Shown here piece after piece: positions 1 to 8,694 of a stretch of DNA of 64,000 nt. The notes beneath the pieces were generated by a model. That model had not been told where the DNA came from, ran no database searches, and worked only from the letters and a program-made list of their open reading frames with translations. Origin of the DNA: Antarctobacter heliothermus (GTDB taxonomy: Bacteria > Pseudomonadota > Alphaproteobacteria > Rhodobacterales > Rhodobacteraceae); assembly GCF_900188425.1 (NCBI RefSeq), contig NZ_FZON01000001.1, positions 124,001 to 188,000 of the forward strand. The letters are read 5' to 3'. Made by a program: the position numbers and the translations under genes. Every line of letters starts with the position of its first letter. The stretch's first letter is position 1.

Positions 1-165
1 CGTCCGGTCGGCCAGTCGGAAAACCGATTGAAAGAGGCGCAGAAACTTGGTTTCTCCAAGGCGATTCTGCCGCAAGGGGGCAAGGCCACGGCATCGGACG
101 GCATGGCGCTGTCCCGGATGCCCGACCTGACCACCTTCGTCGGCGAGGTCTTTGGCGCCGGTTAG
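1..165 (+). CDS. radA: DNA repair protein RadA, C-terminal fragment
   Basis: The first 55 codons form the open end of a protein whose start lies outside the window. The translation contains RPVGQSENRLKEAQKLGF and ends in FVGEVFGAG, the typical end of the Lon-protease-like domain of RadA, a RecA-like helicase that helps process recombination intermediates. The order radA-cvpA-purF that follows is common in alphaproteobacteria and supports the call. ATPase and zinc-finger parts are not visible here, so only the C-terminal domain is judged. Confidence 0.85.
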   Translation, partial: RPVGQSENRLKEAQKLGFSKAILPQGGKATASDGMALSRMPDLTTFVGEVFGAG

Positions 166-237
166 ACCCGGCAGAACCGCTATGACAGGCAGAACACAGG
201 CCGCGTGCGGCCAGGCGACAAGAGGCGAGTGAGGCAG

Positions 238-798
238 ATGGACGGGTTTACAATCGTTGATGGCGTGGTGGGCGTCATTATTCTGCTATCGGCGCTGCTG
301 GCCTATTCACGCGGTCTGGTGCGGGAAACCATGGCGATTCTCGGCTGGGTCGTGGCCGCCGTGGTGGCCTTTCTCTTTGCCGATCAGGTGCAACCGCTGG
401 TCAAGGAAATCCCGGTGATCGGCGAATTCCTTGCCGACAGCTGCGAACTGGCCGTCATCGCCAGCTTTGCCGCGATCTTTACCGTGGCTCTGGTGGTGGT
501 CTCGCTGTTCACGCCGCTGTTTTCCTCGCTTATCAAACGCTCGGCCCTTGGCGGGCTGGATCAGGCGCTTGGCTTCTTCTTTGGCGTGGCGCGCGGCATC
601 CTGCTCGTAGCCATCGCGTTCTTTGTCTACGAGACCGTGATCACCGCGCAGGACATCGCGATGATCGACGACTCGCGCTCTGCGGCAGTGTTTGCCCAGT
701 TCACCGACCGGATCGAGGAACAGAACCCCGAACAGGCGCTTGGCTGGATCACCGCGCAATACGAACAACTGGTCAGCGTCTGCGACGCCCCGCAATAA
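238..798 (+). CDS. cvpA: CvpA family inner-membrane protein
   Basis: A 186-residue membrane protein with about four hydrophobic segments near residues 5-25, 30-50, 65-88 and 100-125, the topology of the CvpA (colicin V production) family. The family is often encoded next to purF, as here; its molecular role is poorly known and has been linked to envelope homeostasis. The ATG at 238 is preferred because a purine-rich GGCGAGTGAGGCAG stretch precedes it and MDGFTIVDGVV matches the family N-terminus; an upstream in-frame GTG at 205 would add an unlikely basic leader. It sits between radA and purF, probably co-transcribed with one of them. Confidence 0.88.
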   Translation: MDGFTIVDGVVGVIILLSALLAYSRGLVRETMAILGWVVAAVVAFLFADQVQPLVKEIPVIGEFLADSCELAVIASFAAIFTVALVVVSLFTPLFSSLIKRSALGGLDQALGFFFGVARGILLVAIAFFVYETVITAQDIAMIDDSRSAAVFAQFTDRIEEQNPEQALGWITAQYEQLVSVCDAPQ

Positions 799-882
799 GG
801 CGCGAACCAAAACATGCGGCCTGCCTCTCCGGGAGGGCTAACGTAATCGTTTCGTGACATTCGCGCCCCCACCCACTACACC

Positions 883-2421
883 ATGCTGCACATGCAAAGC
901 GGATTCGGAGCTGCCCCCTTGCCCGACGCCATATTTCCTCCCGCCCATCCTTTCGACTTTGACGCAGTCCGCGAGCCGGACAACGACGACAAGCTCAAGG
1001 AAGAGTGCGGCATCTTCGGCGTTGTCGGCGTGGCCGACGCGGCGAACTTCGTGGCCCTTGGCCTGCACGCCCTGCAACATCGCGGGCAAGAGGCCGGTGG
1101 CATCGTCGCCTACCACCCCGATCTGGGCGGTTTCAATTCCGCCCGCCGGTTCGGCTATGTGCGCGACAACTTCACCCGCCAGTCATTGATGGACACGCTG
1201 CCCGGCCAACTGGCCATCGGGCATGTGCGCTATTCCACCGCCGGATCAAAGGGCCAGACCCAGATCCGCGACGTACAGCCCTTCTTTGGTGAATTCTCCA
1301 TGGGTGGTGCCGCGATTGCCCACAACGGCAACATCACCAATGCCGACGCCCTGCGCCGCGAATTGATCGACCGTGGCTCGATCTTTCAGTCCTCCTCGGA
1401 CAGCGAATGTATCATCCACCTGATGGCGCGCTCGCTGCAACGCGACATCCCTTCCCGGATGGAGGACGCGCTGCGCCGCGTCGAAGGCGCGTTCAGCGTT
1501 GTTGCCATGACCCGCACCAAACTGATCGGTGTCCGTGACCCGCTGGGCGTGCGCCCGCTGGTGCTGGGCAAGGTCGGCGACGGCTGGGCGCTCAGCTCTG
1601 AAACCTGCGCGCTGGACATCATCGGCGCCGAATTTGTTCGCGAAATCGCGCCCGGCGAAATGGTTGTCATCACCGCCGACGGCGGCGTCGAATCGCACTT
1701 TCCGTTCCGCAAGGCGGCGCCCCGTTTCTGCATCTTTGAACATGTCTATTTCTCACGCCCCGACTCGATCATCGGCGGCCGGTCAGTCTATGAAACCCGC
1801 CGCCAGATCGGTGTCGAACTGGCGCGTGAGGTGCCGGTGGACGCCGACCTCGTCTGCCCGGTCCCCGACAGCGGCACGCCCGCCGCCATCGGCTATGCCC
1901 ACGAATCCGGCATTCCCTACGGCATGGGCATCGTGCGCAACCAATACATGGGCCGCACCTTCATCGAGCCGACAGAGCAGATCCGCAACATGGGTGTGCG
2001 CCTGAAACTCAACGTCAACCGCGCCCTGATCAAGGGCAAGCGGGTGATACTTGTGGATGACAGCGTCGTGCGCGGCACCACCAGCCGCAAGATCAAGGAG
2101 ATGATCCTTGATGCCGGCGCGGCAGAGGTCCACTTCCGCATCGCGTCGCCCCCGACGGCATGGCCCTGTTTCTACGGCGTCGACACGCCCCAGCGCGAAA
2201 AGCTGCTGGCCGCGACCATGTCAGAGGATGAGATGTGCACACATCTGGGCGTCGACAGCCTGCGCTTTATCTCGCTCGACGGTCTGTACCGCGCGGTGGG
2301 TGAGGCCGAAGGCCGCAACGCCAAATGCCCGCAGTATTGTGACGCCTGCTTCTCTGGGGAATACCCGGTGGAACCCGCCGACATGATCCAAAAGGGCTTT
2401 CAGATGAAGGCGGCGGAATAA
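883..2421 (+). CDS. purF: Amidophosphoribosyltransferase
   Basis: First committed step of purine synthesis: PRPP plus glutamine gives phosphoribosylamine. The 512-residue protein has the N-terminal nucleophile glutaminase domain beginning at Cys42 in EECGIFGVVG, so the first 41 residues would be a cleaved propeptide. The PRPP-binding loop ILVDDSVVRGTTSRK lies near residues 388-402. Cysteines at about 283, 429, 482, 486 and 489 (in FCIFEH, WPCFYG and CPQYCDAC) resemble the [4Fe-4S] ligands of the Bacillus-type enzyme. An alternative ATG lies at 892; no strong ribosome site separates the two starts. It follows cvpA by 84 bases. Confidence 0.96.
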   Translation: MLHMQSGFGAAPLPDAIFPPAHPFDFDAVREPDNDDKLKEECGIFGVVGVADAANFVALGLHALQHRGQEAGGIVAYHPDLGGFNSARRFGYVRDNFTRQSLMDTLPGQLAIGHVRYSTAGSKGQTQIRDVQPFFGEFSMGGAAIAHNGNITNADALRRELIDRGSIFQSSSDSECIIHLMARSLQRDIPSRMEDALRRVEGAFSVVAMTRTKLIGVRDPLGVRPLVLGKVGDGWALSSETCALDIIGAEFVREIAPGEMVVITADGGVESHFPFRKAAPRFCIFEHVYFSRPDSIIGGRSVYETRRQIGVELAREVPVDADLVCPVPDSGTPAAIGYAHESGIPYGMGIVRNQYMGRTFIEPTEQIRNMGVRLKLNVNRALIKGKRVILVDDSVVRGTTSRKIKEMILDAGAAEVHFRIASPPTAWPCFYGVDTPQREKLLAATMSEDEMCTHLGVDSLRFISLDGLYRAVGEAEGRNAKCPQYCDACFSGEYPVEPADMIQKGFQMKAAE

Positions 2422-2647
2422 GCCGCCTCTCCCTCTGCGTGCCACGATAATCGGCTCATCCGCACCCAAGGGTCGGCGGGTGGGCGCCTTCGGCCCGCAG
2501 GCCGAACAGAGCCACACGGCGACCACAGGCCAAAAATCGCCTGCACATGACCCGCCGCCAGCCATCCGCCGCGCATCCTCCCGGCCCCTCTTTCGCCTGA
2601 TGCTGCACCGCAGTATGCGCCGCTCTTCAACAACCCAGTGAAGAGCC

Positions 2648-2914
2648 ATGGCCCAAGAAACCCCAACCCCCGACGCCGTCATATCGGCAGCCACCCGCCC
2701 GGCAACAGCCGACCTCACAGGGCTTATCCTGCTGGGCACCTTCGGCTCCGGCGACGCGCCCAAGGCCCTTGTGCGCACCTCGCGCGGCAAGGTGCAGACG
2801 CTCAAGATCGGCGATCAGATCGGCCGCGATCCCGTCATCGCAATTGAGGACGGGCGCTTGGCGCTGGCCCAAAAGGGCGAAACCCGCTGGCTGACACAGC
2901 CCGTGGCGCAATAG
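2648..2914 (+). CDS. Small protein resembling the GspC/PilP HR domain
   Basis: An 88-residue soluble protein. After a Pro/Thr-rich start it reads LILLGTFGSGDAPKALVRTS and then GKVQTLKIGDQIG, a beta-rich pattern like the homology region of type II secretion GspC and pilus PilP proteins (gauge, 'LxGxxxSxxxxxAxV ... GxxVxxGDxI'). No membrane anchor or other secretion genes are nearby, so a secretion role is only a resemblance. It stands 226 bases after purF and is followed within 5 bases by the end of an opposing gene. The ATG has GAAGAGCC upstream. Confidence 0.6.
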   Translation: MAQETPTPDAVISAATRPATADLTGLILLGTFGSGDAPKALVRTSRGKVQTLKIGDQIGRDPVIAIEDGRLALAQKGETRWLTQPVAQ

Positions 2915-2918
2915 ACCG

Positions 2919-3230
2919 CTAGCTTGTCACCGCCCGGCAGCGCGTCCAACTGACCGGCGTGCTGCCGTCGATGCTATATAACACCTCTTCTTCGGACCGT
3001 TGCTGCAACACAATGGCCGCACCCGCGTCCGCGCCGCCTTCGGGCATGGTGAATTCATAGCGGTGGCGGCTATAGCGCCCATCGGTCTCAATCCCCGATG
3101 GGGCCACCACCCGGTTGTCGCGGATGGTCAGGCTTTGCCCGTCGGGCGAACACCACTCTCCGCTGATCTCATCCGCCAGCGCCGCACCCGGCACCAGCAA
3201 CGCGCACAGAACCAATCCCCGTTTGATCAT
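2919..3230 (-). CDS. Small secreted hypothetical protein
   Basis: A 103-residue protein with a clear signal peptide (MIKRGLVLCALLVPGAALA, cleavage after about residue 19). The mature part begins DEISGEWCSPDGQSLTI and ends in WTRCRAV, so its two cysteines could form a disulfide in the periplasm. The W-C-S-P-D-G start is like small periplasmic proteins that adopt a lipocalin-like or META-like fold, but I do not recognise a named family. A longer in-frame reading to 3914 overlaps the DUF2199 gene on the other strand and is rejected. It is divergent from the DUF2199 gene with 96 bases between starts. Confidence 0.7.
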   Translation of the reverse strand: MIKRGLVLCALLVPGAALADEISGEWCSPDGQSLTIRDNRVVAPSGIETDGRYSRHRYEFTMPEGGADAGAAIVLQQRSEEEVLYSIDGSTPVSWTRCRAVTS

Positions 3231-3326
3231 CGTTCCACTCCTGAAAGCTGTCTTGCCAGCATGACGCAGCAATTCCGACCTGCCCAGCCCCTTGACCCCA
3301 TTCGCAATGCGCCTCACATCATCGTC

Positions 3327-3890
3327 ATGAATATCCTTGATCTCGATGCCCGCTGGCGGCGCTTCAACGATGACACCCGGTCCTGTCCCTGTTGCGGACG
3401 GCAGTTCAGCGGCCTCTATGACATCGGCTTTGATGCGCCGGACGATTGGGCCTTTGGCCCCCGCATGGGCGACGCCGACCTTGAGGTTAGTGAGGACCGC
3501 CTCGGGGCCGAGTTTTGCCGGATTTCGGGCCGGTATTTCCTGCGCTGCGTGCTGACCCTGCCCCTGCGCGGCAGCGATGAGGTGTTCGCCTTTGGCCCCT
3601 GGGCCGAGGTGCCAGAGCCGGTGTTTCGCGCCTATCTCGCCATCATCGACGATCCCGCAGCCCCCTTTCCGCCCGCCGACGGGCTGCTGGCCAACACCCT
3701 GCCGCTGTTCGAGGAAGACCTCGGCACAGCCGTCACCCTCACCCTGCCCGACCCCGACCAACGCCCGCAGGTGACCGTGGCCGAGGGACCATTGGCCGAG
3801 GCACAGGCTCAAGGCATCTCGTTCGACGATCTTCTGGACCTCTACGCCGCCTTCGGCGACGACATCCGCCCCCATCTGACGGCGGATTGA
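3327..3890 (+). CDS. DUF2199 domain protein
   Basis: A 187-residue soluble protein. The N-terminus holds a possible metal-binding CPCCGRQ motif (Cys20, Cys22, Cys23) followed by YDIGFDAPDDW, then GAEFCRI and RYFLRC, which is the conserved layout of the DUF2199 family. The family has no established function. Start chosen at the ATG 3327 (MNILDLDARWRRF); the in-frame extension upstream crosses the promoter region of the divergent secreted protein. A 482-base gap with no gene follows. Confidence 0.82.
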   Translation: MNILDLDARWRRFNDDTRSCPCCGRQFSGLYDIGFDAPDDWAFGPRMGDADLEVSEDRLGAEFCRISGRYFLRCVLTLPLRGSDEVFAFGPWAEVPEPVFRAYLAIIDDPAAPFPPADGLLANTLPLFEEDLGTAVTLTLPDPDQRPQVTVAEGPLAEAQAQGISFDDLLDLYAAFGDDIRPHLTAD

Positions 3891-4030
3891 CCGCCCGCGC
3901 TCCGGCGCAGGCAAAGGTCACGCGACGGCCTCGCTGTGAACAACATCCTGGCACGTCCCAACTGGCCGTGGAGTTGCATGTCAATCCCGATGAAACACGG
4001 CCCGGTCAGGCCCGCCACCCACAGGTCCCC

Positions 4031-4107
4031 TTGCGTTTCTTCTGTCCAAAAATATCCTGGGGGAGTCGACCAAGGGGAGACGGGGGCAACGCCCCCATGC
4101 CCCTCCC
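4031..4107. repeat. Rhodobacteraceae-type intergenic repeat
   Basis: The stretch CCAAAAATATCCTGGGGGAG, then a purine-rich segment, then the hairpin GGGGGC-AAC-GCCCCC (4082-4096) resembles a short dispersed repeat that I recall from many intergenic regions of roseobacters. Only one copy is in this window, so the repeat nature rests on memory of related genomes and not on a comparison here. It could act as a terminator for the DUF2199 gene, though no T-run follows the hairpin. Confidence 0.45.
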
Positions 4108-4250
4108 CGCTCAGTACATCCGGTCAGGAAAACCCGATTCATCCCACATTCCGGCACCGCAAACCCGTCGTGCACGGGCGCGATTCCGCCCCCGCCCGCA
4201 CCAGAATACCCCTGTCACAGAACGGGCAAAGGTTAAGCGCAGGTAAATTA

Positions 4251-4302
4251 CCTCTGTAACCCCTTGATATTGCATAGGCGCATCCCTGTCCACGCGTGGA
4301 CA
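4251..4302 (-). repeat. Composite palindrome element, copy 1
   Basis: Read on the minus strand: perfect 16-base palindrome TGTCCACGCGTGGACA (4287-4302), 18 bases, then ATCAAGGGGTTACAGAGG (4251-4268). Copy 2 at 46663-46714 has both blocks identical with the same spacing; copy 3 at 20505-20556 matches at 28 of the 34 conserved positions. TTAACC follows the 18-mer by about 14 bases in copies 1 and 2. It lies 70 bases upstream of the SDR gene. Function unknown. Confidence 0.85.
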
Positions 4303-4372
4303 CCCCCTATCCGGGGCCGCCGCGACATGGCCGCGCTTGACCCCGTGCCAAATCCCCGGCAAAGCAGCCGCC

Positions 4373-5011
4373 ATGACCAAGATAGCCCTCATCACCGGCG
4401 CCTCCCGCGGCCTTGGCTTTGCCCTCGCCGAGGCGCTTGCGCCCACCCATCACATCATCGCCGTGGCCCGCACCGTCGGCGGCCTCGAAGAGCTGGACGA
4501 CCGCATCCAAGCCAAGGGCGGCAGCGCCACGCTGGCCCCGATGGACGTGACCGATCGCGACGCCATGGCCCACCTGTGCCGCTCGATCCATGACCGCTGG
4601 GGCAGCCTCGCCCTCTGGGCCCACACGGCGATCCACGCCAGCGCCCTGACCCCCGCGCCCCATATCGACCCCAAGGAATGGCGCAAGGCCCTGACCACCA
4701 ACGCCGACGCCATGGGCCACCTGATCCCCTTCATCGCCCCGCTTCTGGGCGACACCGGCACGGCGCTGTTCTTTGACGATCCGGTGCAGGGTCAGAAATT
4801 CTACGGCTACTACGGCACCACCAAGGCCGCGCAGATCGCTTTGGCCCGCAGCTGGGCCGCCGAAACCGAACGCACCGGCCCGCGCGTCCATGTGCTGGCG
4901 CCCAAACCGATGGCCACCGCCACCCGGGCGCGGTTTCATCCCGGCGAGGACCGCGCCGCCCTCGCCACCCCCGAGGCCGAGGCCAAACGCCTGCTCGCAA
5001 AGCTGCTCTGA
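4373..5011 (+). CDS. Short-chain dehydrogenase/reductase
   Basis: A 212-residue SDR-family oxidoreductase. The nucleotide-binding glycine motif GASRGLG is near residues 8-14, and the catalytic Tyr-x-x-x-Lys is YGTTK near residues 145-149, inside [20 protein letters not shown]. Family members reduce or oxidise alcohol/carbonyl groups with NAD(P)H. The substrate cannot be read from the sequence. The start is the ATG at 4373, placing the Rossmann motif at the normal distance; an in-frame earlier start adds 12 residues without family support. It precedes surE by 139 bases. Confidence 0.85.
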   Translation: MTKIALITGASRGLGFALAEALAPTHHIIAVARTVGGLEELDDRIQAKGGSATLAPMDVTDRDAMAHLCRSIHDRWGSLALWAHTAIHASALTPAPHIDPKEWRKALTTNADAMGHLIPFIAPLLGDTGTALFFDDPVQGQKFYGYYGTTKAAQIALARSWAAETERTGPRVHVLAPKPMATATRARFHPGEDRAALATPEAEAKRLLAKLL

Positions 5012-5150
5012 CCAAAAGCCCGGCAACAGGGCCGGACCGCAAGGCACGCTGAGTCTTTCAGGGCGCACCCCGCACACATCGGCGGAGCGTTGCTTGCCCC
5101 ATGCCCCCCCTTTGACTAGAGAAGGGACAAACCAGAACGGGCGATCCCTC

Positions 5151-5936
5151 ATGCGCATCCTCATCACCAACGACGACGGCATCAACGCGCCGGGTCTCAA
5201 GGTTCTTGCCGCCATCGCCGCAGAGCTGGCCGGTCCACAGGGCGAGGTCTGGACCGTCGCCCCCGCCTTTGAGCAATCCGGCGTCGCGCACTGCATCTCC
5301 TACACCCATCCGACCATGATCGCGCAGCTGGGCCCGCGCCAATACGCCGCCGAGGGCAGCCCCGCAGATTGCGTGCTGGCCGGTCTGCATGACGTGCTCA
5401 AGGACAGCCCGCCGGATCTGGTCCTGTCGGGCGTGAACCGAGGCAACAACTCGGCCGAGAACGCGCTGTATTCCGGCACGCTGGGTGGCGCGATGGAGGC
5501 GGCCTTGCAAGGGCTGACCGCCATAGGGCTGTCACAGTATTACGGCCCGGACAACGCATTGGCCGATGACCCGTTCGAGGCCGCCTCCGTCCACGGAGCC
5601 GAAACCGTGCGCCGCATCCTGCGTGTGGACCCGGGCCGGACCGAGGGCTATCGCCGGTTCTACAACGTCAACTTTCCGCCGGTGTCCGCCGCAAGGGTCG
5701 AGGGTACGGTGGCCGCGCCGCAGGGGCTGCGCCGCGATACCCGCTTTACTGTCGAGTCGACGCATTCCCCCTCCGGGCGGCGGTTTCTCTGGGTCCGCGG
5801 CGGCGATCAACGCGCCGAGACCGCGCCCGGCAGCGACGCCGACATGAACCTCAAGGGCTGGATCACCGTCACGCCGATGCGCGCCGACCTGACCGACCAT
5901 GCCGCGCTGAACGATCTGAAAGACGCCTTTTCATGA
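5151..5936 (+). CDS. surE: 5'/3'-nucleotidase SurE
   Basis: A 261-residue metal-dependent phosphatase of nucleoside monophosphates, linked to stationary-phase survival. Metal ligands are seen in [10 protein letters not shown] (Asp8, Asp9), and the conserved SGVNRGNN block is near residues 92-99, followed by [10 protein letters not shown]. Length is normal for the family. It overlaps pcm by four bases (ATGA at 5933), the usual surE-pcm-nlpD arrangement, so translation of the two is probably coupled. Confidence 0.96.
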   Translation: MRILITNDDGINAPGLKVLAAIAAELAGPQGEVWTVAPAFEQSGVAHCISYTHPTMIAQLGPRQYAAEGSPADCVLAGLHDVLKDSPPDLVLSGVNRGNNSAENALYSGTLGGAMEAALQGLTAIGLSQYYGPDNALADDPFEAASVHGAETVRRILRVDPGRTEGYRRFYNVNFPPVSAARVEGTVAAPQGLRRDTRFTVESTHSPSGRRFLWVRGGDQRAETAPGSDADMNLKGWITVTPMRADLTDHAALNDLKDAFS

Positions 5937-6574
5937 GCTTCGACGCCGAGGCCAAGATGCAGTTCCTCTTTGCGCTTCGGTCCAAAGGCGTCACCGACAA
6001 GGCTGTGCTCAACGCGATGGAACGGGTCGACCGGGGCCGGTTCATCCAGGGCTATTTCTCTGAACGCGCCTACGAGGACATGCCGCTGCCGATTTCCTGC
6101 GGGCAGACCATCTCACAGCCCTCAGTCGTCGGGTTGATGACGCAGGCGCTGAAGGTCGGGTCGCGCGACAAGGTGCTAGAGGTCGGCACCGGCTCTGGCT
6201 ATCAGGCGGCGATCCTCGCGCAACTGGCGCGGCGGGTCTACACCGTGGACCGTCACCGGCGGCTGGTACATGCCGCGCGAGCTGTGTTTGACGCGCTTGA
6301 ACTGACCAATATCACCGCCTTTACGGCAGACGGATCCTTTGGTTTGCCTGATCAGGAACCGTTTGACCGCATAATTGTGACCGCAGCCGCCGAAGACCCC
6401 CCCGGCCCGCTCTTGGCGCAATTGAAGATTGGCGGTATCATGGTGGTGCCGGTGGGCCAGTCGGATGCCGTTCAAAGCCTGATCCGCGTGACGCGGACCG
6501 AACAAGGCTACGACTATGACGAAATGCGGCCCGTGCGCTTTGTGCCGCTGGTCGAAGGGCTCGGCAAGGACTGA
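5933..6574 (+). CDS. pcm: Protein-L-isoaspartate O-methyltransferase
   Basis: A 213-residue SAM-dependent methyltransferase that starts repair of isoaspartyl damage in old proteins. The pre-domain [14 protein letters not shown] comes first, then SAM motif [16 protein letters not shown] near residues 81-95, and motif II-like [12 protein letters not shown]. Length and motif order are standard. It overlaps surE by four bases and is followed after 77 bases by the nlpD-like gene. Confidence 0.95.
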   Translation: MSFDAEAKMQFLFALRSKGVTDKAVLNAMERVDRGRFIQGYFSERAYEDMPLPISCGQTISQPSVVGLMTQALKVGSRDKVLEVGTGSGYQAAILAQLARRVYTVDRHRRLVHAARAVFDALELTNITAFTADGSFGLPDQEPFDRIIVTAAAEDPPGPLLAQLKIGGIMVVPVGQSDAVQSLIRVTRTEQGYDYDEMRPVRFVPLVEGLGKD

Positions 6575-6651
6575 CGCGCCGGCGCGGCGCGCAAATCGCG
6601 CCACCAACCTGTGACGCCCTGGAGACAAGGGGTGCATGTGAGGATATCGAG

Positions 6652-7815
6652 ATGACACTTGGCTTCCGCCCCATGACGGCCCTTGCCCTGGTAACACTGC
6701 TGTCGGCCTGTTCCGACGGCATGGATTTCGACCTGCGTGGCGGAATCGGAGGCGGGGTCGATACAACCGACGCCGCGCTCAAGGCGACGGGAACCCGCCC
6801 CGAACCGGATGATCGGGGCATCCTGTCCTATCCCAGCTACCAGGTCGCCGTGGCCAAACGCGGCGACACGCTGGCCGATGTGGCCGCCCGTGTTGGCCTG
6901 CCCGCCGACGAACTGGGCAAGTACAACGGAATCAGACCGAGTGACGCGCTGCGGCGGGGCGAGATCGTCGCCCTGCCCCGCCGCGTGGCTGAACCGTCGA
7001 TTGGCGCTGACGGGACCGGACCGATTCGCCCGCCGTCGGGGGTGGATGTCACCACGCTGGCCTCGAACGCGATCGACCGGGCGCCAGACACCGCCCGCCG
7101 AAACGGGAGTGCGGCGGCGACAGGCGCGGAACCTGTCCGGCACAAGGTCGCCCGGGGCGAGACTGCCTTTACCATCGCGCGGCTGTACAACGTCTCGCCG
7201 CGCGCGCTGTCGGAATGGAACGCACTGGACAAGGATTTCTCGATCCGCGAAGGCCAGTTCCTGTTGATCCCGGTCAGCACGCAGACCGCCGCGCGCACGA
7301 TTGAACCGGCCACCACGCCGCCGGGGTCCGGGTCGTTGACCCCGGTGCCGCCGTCAGCCGCAACACCGCTGCCCGCCGAGACGCCAGAGCCGCGCACCGC
7401 GGCCAAACCCGATGTCAAACCGGACAAGCCGGTGGCCGACATCGGCCAGTCCAAAACCACGACCGGCGGCAGCATGTCGATGCCGGTCCCCGGGTCGATC
7501 ATTCGGGAATACAACCCCGGCACCAATCCCGGCATCGACATCAGCGCCTCACCCGGCACGCCGGTGTCCGCCGCCGCCAGCGGATCAGTCATCAGCGTGT
7601 CCAAAAAGACCGATGGTGCAAGTTTCATCATCGTCCGCCACCCGGACAATGTGAACACGGTCTATCTGAACGTGGCCGATATTGGCGTGAATGTCGGTGA
7701 TGCGGTCAGCCGGGGACAGCAGATCGGTCGCGTGGCGCCCGGTGATGTCGGGTTCCTGCACTTTGAGGTCCGCAAGGGCCTGGATAGCACCGACCCGATG
7801 AGCTATCTGCGCTGA
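6652..7815 (+). CDS. nlpD: NlpD-like LysM/M23 lipoprotein
   Basis: A 387-residue lipoprotein with lipobox LLSAC (Cys20), two LysM repeats (about 60-105, AKRGDTLADVAARVGL; about 164-206, VARGETAFTIARLYNV), a Pro/Thr-rich linker and a C-terminal peptidase M23 (LytM) domain from about 290. The active site looks degenerate: the first metal motif reads NPGIDIS with no histidine, and the last H-x-H reads HFE. That matches NlpD/EnvC proteins, which activate cell-wall amidases during division and do not cut peptidoglycan themselves. The start has GAGGATATCG upstream. Confidence 0.9.
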   Translation: MTLGFRPMTALALVTLLSACSDGMDFDLRGGIGGGVDTTDAALKATGTRPEPDDRGILSYPSYQVAVAKRGDTLADVAARVGLPADELGKYNGIRPSDALRRGEIVALPRRVAEPSIGADGTGPIRPPSGVDVTTLASNAIDRAPDTARRNGSAAATGAEPVRHKVARGETAFTIARLYNVSPRALSEWNALDKDFSIREGQFLLIPVSTQTAARTIEPATTPPGSGSLTPVPPSAATPLPAETPEPRTAAKPDVKPDKPVADIGQSKTTTGGSMSMPVPGSIIREYNPGTNPGIDISASPGTPVSAAASGSVISVSKKTDGASFIIVRHPDNVNTVYLNVADIGVNVGDAVSRGQQIGRVAPGDVGFLHFEVRKGLDSTDPMSYLR

Positions 7816-7830
7816 CCCTGATGCGTGGCG

Positions 7831-8694
7831 CTATCCCAGCGCCACGCCATTGCGCCCTGCAAGATCGGTAAAGAACTGCCAAGCCACCCGGCCCGAACGT
7901 GCGCCGCGCGTGGCCTGCCATTCGACCGCCTCGGCGCGCAAATCCTCATCGCTGACCGTGACGCCGTAAGCGTCGCAATAGCCCCGCACCATGGCAAGAT
8001 AGTCGTCCTGAGAGCAGGGATGAAAGCCAAGCCACAGGCCGAAACGATCCGACAGCGACACCTTTTCCTCAACCGCCTCAGAGGGGCTGATCGCGGTCGA
8101 CCGTTCGTTTTCGATCATGTCGCGCGGCATCAGGTGACGGCGGTTTGAGGTGGCGTAGAACAGCACGTTCTCGGGCCGCCCCTCGATCCCGCCATCCAGC
8201 ACCGCCTTGAGGCTCTTGTAGTGCTCATCGTCATGGCTGAACGACAGATCATCGCAGAACAACACAAAGCGCAGTGGCGCATCACGCAGCACCGCCAGCA
8301 GACGCCCGACAGATCCCAGATCCTCGCGTTGCAGTTCCACCAGTTTCAGGTCGTGCCCCTGTGCACGCACGGAGGCGTGTACCGCCTTGACGACGCTGGA
8401 TTTCCCCATGCCGCGCGCGCCCCAGAGCAGGGCGTTGTTGGCGGCATGTCCGCGCGCAAATTGCAGCGTGTTGTCCACCAGCGTATCGCGGGCGCGGTCA
8501 ATGCCGATCAGCAGATCCAGCGCCACACGATTGACCTGCGGCACCGGCACCAACCTGTCAGGATCGACATGCCAGACAAAGGCCTCTGCCTCGTCAAAGG
8601 CGGGGGCGGCCTGCGGCGCCGGCGACATCCGCTCCAGCGCCGCGGCGATGCGTTTCAGCGCCGCGGCCTTGGTCCCTACGGATTTTCCACTCAT
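7831..8694 (-). CDS. DUF815-family AAA+ ATP-binding protein
   Basis: A 287-residue ATPase. Walker A GARGMGKSS is at residues 92-100 and a Walker B-like FVLFCDDLSF at about 143-152. Blocks such as DGGIEGRPENVLFYATSNRRHLMP and DRFGLWLGF are diagnostic of the DUF815 family. The family's function is unknown; AAA+ helicase-loader-like folds have been suggested. The gene is last in the tatABC operon and overlaps tatC by four bases (ATGA), so it is probably co-translated with the Tat translocase genes. Confidence 0.88.
   Translation of the reverse strand: MSGKSVGTKAAALKRIAAALERMSPAPQAAPAFDEAEAFVWHVDPDRLVPVPQVNRVALDLLIGIDRARDTLVDNTLQFARGHAANNALLWGARGMGKSSVVKAVHASVRAQGHDLKLVELQREDLGSVGRLLAVLRDAPLRFVLFCDDLSFSHDDEHYKSLKAVLDGGIEGRPENVLFYATSNRRHLMPRDMIENERSTAISPSEAVEEKVSLSDRFGLWLGFHPCSQDDYLAMVRGYCDAYGVTVSDEDLRAEAVEWQATRGARSGRVAWQFFTDLAGRNGVALG

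Larger units (their letters stand above)
3891..4372. other. Gene-free region with two repeat-like elements
   Basis: No convincing gene lies in these 482 bases. Short open frames on both strands have no family resemblance, no start site and biased composition. The stretch holds a Rhodobacteraceae-style intergenic repeat (about 4031-4107), with the GGGGGC-AAC-GCCCCC hairpin at 4082-4096, and copy 1 of the three-copy composite palindrome element (4251-4302). The SDR gene starts 70 bases after that element. Confidence 0.7.

Noticed and set aside
2489-2506. Hairpin TTCGGCC-CGCA-GGCCGAA after purF as a terminator
   Set aside because: Perfect stem but no T-run follows, so termination is not supported.
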